NCBI GenBank assembly: GCA_964639275.1
Contig: CAZXCQ010000112.1
Span: 1 to 18,398, forward strand
Origin: CAZXCQ01 sp964639275
GTDB lineage: Bacteria; Desulfobacterota; DSM-4660; Desulfatiglandales; Desulfatiglandaceae
DNA: 18,398 nt
Direction: 5' to 3'
In this document: positions 14,207 to 18,398 of the stretch, piece after piece
Position numbering within the stretch: position 1 is the stretch's first letter
Layout: each line of letters opens with the position of its first letter
Program-made: the position numbers and the translations under genes
Notes under the pieces: model-generated
What the model saw: the letters and a program-made list of their open reading frames with translations, nothing else
What the model was told of the DNA's origin: nothing
The model's database searches: none

Positions 14207-16945
14207 ATGAAGGTGGGGGAGAAACTGGCTCTTGGATTTTTTGTTGTTGTCTTGTGCATATGGGGCACTGTCTTTATTGCTAGAAATACCTGCATAAAAA
14301 TGTACAAGGAGTTTGAGCTGTTAAAGGAGGATATTATTCCGGGTACAATTGCGATGGCTGACATCGATCGGGCAGCTACTGAAATAGCCCATGGGGTTAT
14401 GGACTATATGCATCACGGCCGACAAGAATATAGAGACAAAATAGAACCTACTATGGAAAACCTTCAAAAACTTGGACTCACCCATTTAGAACACAAAACA
14501 CAGAAGGGCTTAGAGGAACAAAAAAAGGCCAAGAAATTAATGGCTGAGCTACAGAAGTTTAATGCGGCAGTGGCTCAGATTATCGACCTGAAAGGGCAAG
14601 GGACAAGCCTCCATGAACTGACAAGAATAGAAAGAGAAATGGTTGATCCAGCCATGGCTACCCTGAGCCAGGACCTGAAAGAACACAAAGCGGTTCGAAT
14701 GAAAAAACTGACTGAGGCAGAGGAGTCGGTCCGCCAGGCGCGCACCTCGGGTATGCGAAATCTCCTGGTCTCTGCGGTCATCATCACACTTATGGCCGTC
14801 TTTTTTACGATCTTTATAACCGGGTCGATCGTGAAACCCATCTATGCCTTACACAAAGGCACAGAGGTGATAGGAAGGGGAAATCTGGGTTACAGGGTAG
14901 GCACAGGGGCAAAGGATGAAATCGGCCAGCTCTCAAGGGCCTTTGATCAGATGACAGCGGATTTAAGAGAGACGACGGTTTCAAAACAATACGTTGAGAA
15001 CATCATCAGGGGCATGAGTGACTCCCTGGTGGTGGTGACAGTGGAAGGTTCTATCCAGACAGTAAACCATGCGACGTGTAAATTGCTCGGGTATCAACCG
15101 GAAGAACTTATTGGACAGAATCTAGGAAAGGTTTTTTCCGAAGAAGAGCAAGGGTTGTACCAGAGAACCAAATTCCAAGAATTGATCAAAATGGGATTTA
15201 TCAAGGGGGTTGAAAGGACCTTTTTGACAAAGGACCGGGTCAAGATTCCCATGCTCTTTTCTGGTTCTGTTATGCACGACACCAATGGGGCGATTCAGGG
15301 AATAATATGTGTAGCCTCAGACATCTCTGATCTCAAGCGGGCCGAGGAGGCGCTGCGGGAGAGCGAGGAGAGATACCGAACCATCCTGGAGAGCATTGAG
15401 GAAGGCTATTATGAGGTTGATATTGCCGGCAATTTCACCTTTTTTAACGATTCACTGTGCAAGATTTTCGGGTATCCCAGAAATGCACTAACGGGAACAA
15501 ACATCCGAAAGCTCACGTATCAAGACACCGCCAGGAGAGGGTATCAGGCCTTTAACCGGGTATATACCACGGGAAAGCCCATCAAGGGCTTTGAGTGGGA
15601 GGTCATAAAAAAAGACCAAAGCATTGGAGACGCAGAGGCCTCTGTGACCCTAATCAAAGACGCAGAGGGCCGGCCAACCGGATTTCGGGGTATCATCCGG
15701 GACGTGACCGAAAGAAAGCTGTTGGAGGCCCAGCTCCGTGAATCACAAAAGATGGAGGTCATCTCCACCTTGGCTGAAGGCGTTGCCCATCAGTTCAATA
15801 ATGCGCTGGCCGCCGTTACCGGGAACATCGAACTCCTGGAGATAAGTTTGGCGGGCGGCAAGAACATAGGGGAGTATATCGAACCGATAAAGTCATCCGC
15901 CCATCGAATGGCACATCTGACCAGACAGTTATTGGCCTATGCCACAGGAGGCAGGCATGATCCTCAACCCATGTCATTGAGCGATTTTGTGAAAAACGCC
16001 CTGCCGATGATCCAGTCCACAGTCAAACCGGGCATTTGTATCGAAACCGATTTGCCATCGGACGTCTTTGGGGTAGAGGCCGATCACACCCAGATGGAGA
16101 TGGTACTCTCGGCCGTGGTTGCCAATGCAGATGAGGCCACAGAAGACCGGGGGCGTATCAGGATTACCACCCGAAATGTGGAGATTGCCAACGCCCCTGT
16201 CAAAGATCATCCCTGGCTCAAACCGGGTCGCTATGTTAGTCTCTCTCTTGAGGACGATGGAAAGGGGATGGATAAAGAGACAAGGGGCCGGATATTTGAT
16301 CCATTCTTCACCACACACGTCCGAGGAAGGGGACTTGGCATGGCCACGGTATATGCCATTGTCAGAGACCATGAGGGATGGATTTCGGTTGACTCTGAAC
16401 CGGGAAAGGGGACCGCCGTCCGGATCTATCTTCCCGCTCTTGAGGCAGAAAAAGCGGTCAAAGAAAGGGTACTCAAAGAACGGGAGATCGAACCCGCAAG
16501 GGGTGAAGGCACCATACTGGTCATAGAAGATGAAGAAGAAGTTATGAGAATAGCCCGGCAGGCGTTACAGATGCTGGGTTATGATGTCATCGAAGCCAAA
16601 ACCGGAAAAGAAGCCATAGACACCGTTCGAACTTACGAGGGACAAATCGACCTTGCCCTGCTGGACATAAAGCTGCCTGATATCAATGGTGACAAGATAT
16701 ATCCTCTTATCATGGAAGCCAGGCCGAATTTGAAGGTGATCGTGTTTACCGGTTATACCCTTGATGGCCCTCCCCGGGAGATCCTGGGTGCCGGCGCCGA
16801 GGGATTTATCCAGAAGCCCTTTTCGATCTCAACATTAGCAGACAAATTGAAGGAGGTGTTAGAGGGTAAGCAGGGCGATATGGAAGCCGGGGATCGGGAA
16901 GGGAGACAAACCCAAAAAATATCCGATCCGAAATGTGAAACCTAA
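14207..16945 (+). CDS. Hybrid sensor histidine kinase with two PAS domains and a C-terminal receiver
   Basis: 912 residues; GGGAGG lies 9 bases before the ATG. Order: membrane segment about 8-25, a mostly helical periplasmic sensor (27-184) of the four-helix-bundle kind, membrane segment about 185-207, HAMP (208-260), PAS (262-385), PAS with PAC (388-505), dimerisation helix with phospho-histidine H528 in EGVAHQFNN, ATPase domain (N640 in NADEA, DDGKGM at 683-688, FDPFFTT, GRGLG at 707-711), and a receiver (about 768-885) with acids E774/D775/E776, phospho-aspartate D820 (LLDIKLPD) and K870 (IQKPF). All catalytic motifs are intact. It should sense an extracytoplasmic or redox cue and pass phosphate to its own receiver and then to an unlinked partner; no output domain or response-regulator gene adjoins. 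A close receiver relative survives as a fragment at 4608-4725. Confidence 0.9.
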   Translation: MKVGEKLALGFFVVVLCIWGTVFIARNTCIKMYKEFELLKEDIIPGTIAMADIDRAATEIAHGVMDYMHHGRQEYRDKIEPTMENLQKLGLTHLEHKTQKGLEEQKKAKKLMAELQKFNAAVAQIIDLKGQGTSLHELTRIEREMVDPAMATLSQDLKEHKAVRMKKLTEAEESVRQARTSGMRNLLVSAVIITLMAVFFTIFITGSIVKPIYALHKGTEVIGRGNLGYRVGTGAKDEIGQLSRAFDQMTADLRETTVSKQYVENIIRGMSDSLVVVTVEGSIQTVNHATCKLLGYQPEELIGQNLGKVFSEEEQGLYQRTKFQELIKMGFIKGVERTFLTKDRVKIPMLFSGSVMHDTNGAIQGIICVASDISDLKRAEEALRESEERYRTILESIEEGYYEVDIAGNFTFFNDSLCKIFGYPRNALTGTNIRKLTYQDTARRGYQAFNRVYTTGKPIKGFEWEVIKKDQSIGDAEASVTLIKDAEGRPTGFRGIIRDVTERKLLEAQLRESQKMEVISTLAEGVAHQFNNALAAVTGNIELLEISLAGGKNIGEYIEPIKSSAHRMAHLTRQLLAYATGGRHDPQPMSLSDFVKNALPMIQSTVKPGICIETDLPSDVFGVEADHTQMEMVLSAVVANADEATEDRGRIRITTRNVEIANAPVKDHPWLKPGRYVSLSLEDDGKGMDKETRGRIFDPFFTTHVRGRGLGMATVYAIVRDHEGWISVDSEPGKGTAVRIYLPALEAEKAVKERVLKEREIEPARGEGTILVIEDEEEVMRIARQALQMLGYDVIEAKTGKEAIDTVRTYEGQIDLALLDIKLPDINGDKIYPLIMEARPNLKVIVFTGYTLDGPPREILGAGAEGFIQKPFSISTLADKLKEVLEGKQGDMEAGDREGRQTQKISDPKCET

Positions 16946-16986
16946 CTGCACAGCTCCCAAAAATCCCGTGGGTCGAGAGTAAGTAA

Positions 16987-18147
16987 ATGGCCACCAAAGA
17001 CTACGCATATATGCCACGTCCCCTTTACATTGCCGGACTGATCCTGGCGATGATCCTCATTTGTCCTGCGACAATGAGATATTTCTCGAATCTGGGGGAA
17101 AGATGGCTTTATATTGCAACCCTTTCCTTTGCGCTCTCTTTTGGTCTAACCCCTCTTTGCCGGTTTCTCGCGGTCCGATGGGATGTTAGGCATAGGCCGG
17201 AGACCGCACCCATTTCCGGGGATTCTACCCCTTTGATGGGAGGAGTGGCGCTTTTTTTGGCCTTTCTGGCCAGCATCTTGCTCAATTGGATCTACTCTGA
17301 ACAGCTCTTTGCCATCCTTGGGGCATCAGCCGTCATTTTTGGCATCGGCCTTATGAGCGACCTGAAAAAGGTATCGGTGTGGATCAAGCTCTTTTTCCAG
17401 GTCCTGGGCGCTGTTGTGGTGATCGGCTTTGGGATTTCCCTGACCATTTTTCCCCAGGCCCTGGGCCTGTCAGGACACCTCCTGAACCTGACACTAACAC
17501 TTTTATGGATCGTGGGTATCACCAACGCCGTCAGTTTCCTGCATGGCATGGATGGCCTGGCATCGGGGTTGGGAACGATCTTATCCTTTTTTTTCGCAAT
17601 CGTCTCGCTTCAGATCGATCAGGCCTTTTTGGGTTGGATTTCTATCGCCTTGATGGGGGCTTGCCTGGGTTTTCTTCCCTACAACTTCCGATATCGGAAA
17701 AGCGCCGGGATCATGCTGGGTAACGCCGGCACCATGGTCACGGCGTTTATCCTCGCCTGCCTCGCGGTCTATGGAGAGTGGTCTTCGGACAGACCGATCG
17801 TCTCTTTGGTCTCACCTCTGTTGATATTTTGGATCCCGATCTTTGACATCGTGTATACGAGTGGGAAACGAATTCTCACCGCCAAGGTCTCCAATCTAAG
17901 GGAGTTGATCGAGTACACTGGACAGGATCACATCCACCATCGATTGGCTTATACCTTAGGGACGTCCAAAAAGGCCGTGGTTCTCATCCACCTCATCTGT
18001 ATGTGTCTGGGCCTGAGTGCCGTGGCCCTCCGCTATGCCAGGACCATTGATGCCATTCTGTTGATCATCCAGGCCCTGATGATCGTCCTGATTCTGAGCA
18101 TATTGGAAAGTTATGGCCATGCACGGGTTGATAAAAACAAATTATGA
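16987..18147 (+). CDS. WecA/MraY-family polyprenyl-phosphate sugar-1-phosphate transferase homologue, catalytic residues altered
   Basis: 386 residues, about ten membrane segments spread from residue 14 to 372, the usual length and topology for this family. Family landmarks are clear: PLMGGVALF (82-90), GLMSDLKKVSVWIKLFFQ (121-138), NAVSFLHGMDGLASG (180-194), NFRYRKSAGIMLGNAGTM (233-250), FD287, and QDHIHHRL with HIHH at 315-318. Three normally acidic positions are changed: the DD pair is S124-D125, the first D of DGxDG is H186, and the GDAG aspartate is N246. Normal members transfer a sugar-1-phosphate from a UDP-sugar to undecaprenyl phosphate to start cell-wall or polysaccharide building. 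This one may be inactive, regulatory or altered. It starts 41 bp after the kinase gene with a weak ribosome binding site, probably the same transcript. Confidence 0.85.
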   Translation: MATKDYAYMPRPLYIAGLILAMILICPATMRYFSNLGERWLYIATLSFALSFGLTPLCRFLAVRWDVRHRPETAPISGDSTPLMGGVALFLAFLASILLNWIYSEQLFAILGASAVIFGIGLMSDLKKVSVWIKLFFQVLGAVVVIGFGISLTIFPQALGLSGHLLNLTLTLLWIVGITNAVSFLHGMDGLASGLGTILSFFFAIVSLQIDQAFLGWISIALMGACLGFLPYNFRYRKSAGIMLGNAGTMVTAFILACLAVYGEWSSDRPIVSLVSPLLIFWIPIFDIVYTSGKRILTAKVSNLRELIEYTGQDHIHHRLAYTLGTSKKAVVLIHLICMCLGLSAVALRYARTIDAILLIIQALMIVLILSILESYGHARVDKNKL

Positions 18148-18228
18148 CCCGCCTCGTGGACATGCCAGAAACACCATCTGATTAATTACCCTTGATAAGG
18201 CAAAAATCCATGGAATATATTCCCGCTT

Positions 18229-18398
18229 ATGGATCCTCTCACCCATGCCCTGGCAGGCTATACTATCGTAAAGAGCGGTCTGAACCGCGATACCGGAAGA
18301 TGGGGGACCATCGCCGGGGTTACTGCCTCGCTCTTCCCCGACGCCGACAGTCTGGTCGGGTTGTTCCTGGGAACCGAGTTTACTGTCAAGTATCATCG
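18229..18398 (+). CDS. Metal-dependent hydrolase, YdjM/DUF457-like membrane protein, N-terminal part
   Basis: The frame starts at the ATG at 18229-18231 and runs off the window end after 56 codons. The start MDPLTHALAGYTIV with D2 and H6, and the later SLFPDADSL, are the metal-site landmarks of the membrane-bound hydrolases related to YdjM (formerly DUF457), where the later membrane helices would follow. Function in the family is poorly known; LexA-regulated YdjM of E. coli is one member. No strong ribosome binding site is seen; the perfect palindrome GGAATATATTCC (18212-18223) lies just upstream and could be an operator. 81 bp after the WecA-like gene. Confidence 0.72.
   Translation, partial: MDPLTHALAGYTIVKSGLNRDTGRWGTIAGVTASLFPDADSLVGLFLGTEFTVKYH

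Noticed and set aside
13812..14207. 131-codon minus-strand open frame in the kinase leader
   Set aside because: Low-complexity, no ribosome binding site, and it overlaps palindromes and the candidate leader; no domain is recognisable.
1..18398. CRISPR array or direct-repeat array
   Set aside because: No regularly spaced repeats of 20-40 bases were seen; repeats present are inverted and single.

Overview
The window reads as bacterial chromosome from an anaerobe, most likely a member of the Desulfobacterota (former Deltaproteobacteria). This is inferred from gene content: an SdhA/AprA-like flavoprotein translationally coupled to a GltD/NfnB-like iron-sulfur NAD(P) oxidoreductase, a DUF5752-TreT-HAD-GT20 compatible-solute cluster, a large hybrid histidine kinase, and many broken transposase genes. 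No rRNA, tRNA or CRISPR array was found, so the species stays open.

Layout. (a) 1-2585, plus strand: end of a redox operon, the C-terminal part of an FAD-dependent oxidoreductase and its 4-bp-overlapping FAD/NAD(P)/Fe-S partner. (b) 2586-6480: an AT-richer patchwork. It holds an inverted-repeat (MITE-like) element, an intact BrnT-like/CopG-like toxin-antitoxin pair with an apparently leaderless start, and a second inverted-repeat element. Gene fragments follow: a hemerythrin start, an internally deleted hybrid sensor kinase fused in frame to the end of its own receiver type, a response-regulator start, an antisense receiver end, a RAYT-type transposase C-terminus and an AAA/DUF4143 ATPase C-terminus. 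Two intact small minus-strand genes of unknown role also lie here. (c) 6482-11067, minus strand: a four-gene operon, DUF5752, TreT-like trehalose synthase, trehalose-phosphatase-like HAD enzyme and a GT20 trehalose-6-phosphate-synthase-like enzyme whose frame is broken in a nine-G run. (d) 11068-12943: a second patchwork, with an IS200 transposase N-terminus fused to an IstB C-terminus, its hairpin end, an intact VapBC pair and an IstA fragment. (e) 12944-13660: an unrecognised 238-residue protein. (f) 13661-14206: a long leader with a promoter candidate and a compact structured-RNA candidate directly before the ribosome binding site of the next gene. (g) 14207-18398, plus strand: a 912-residue hybrid histidine kinase, a WecA/MraY-family membrane protein lacking several catalytic acidic residues, and the start of a YdjM/DUF457-like membrane hydrolase.

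How the parts fit. The solute operon is the metabolic core. TreT would make trehalose in one step from a nucleotide sugar and glucose, while GT20 plus the HAD phosphatase would make it, or a related glucoside, in two steps; DUF5752 is coupled to TreT by a 4-bp overlap. The operon is bordered on both sides by mobile-element debris and toxin-antitoxin pairs, the usual picture of an insertion hotspot. The best candidates for new biology are the DUF5752/TreT/GT20 set with its G-run frameshift, the degenerate polyprenyl-phosphate transferase beside the sensor kinase, and the structured leader of that kinase.
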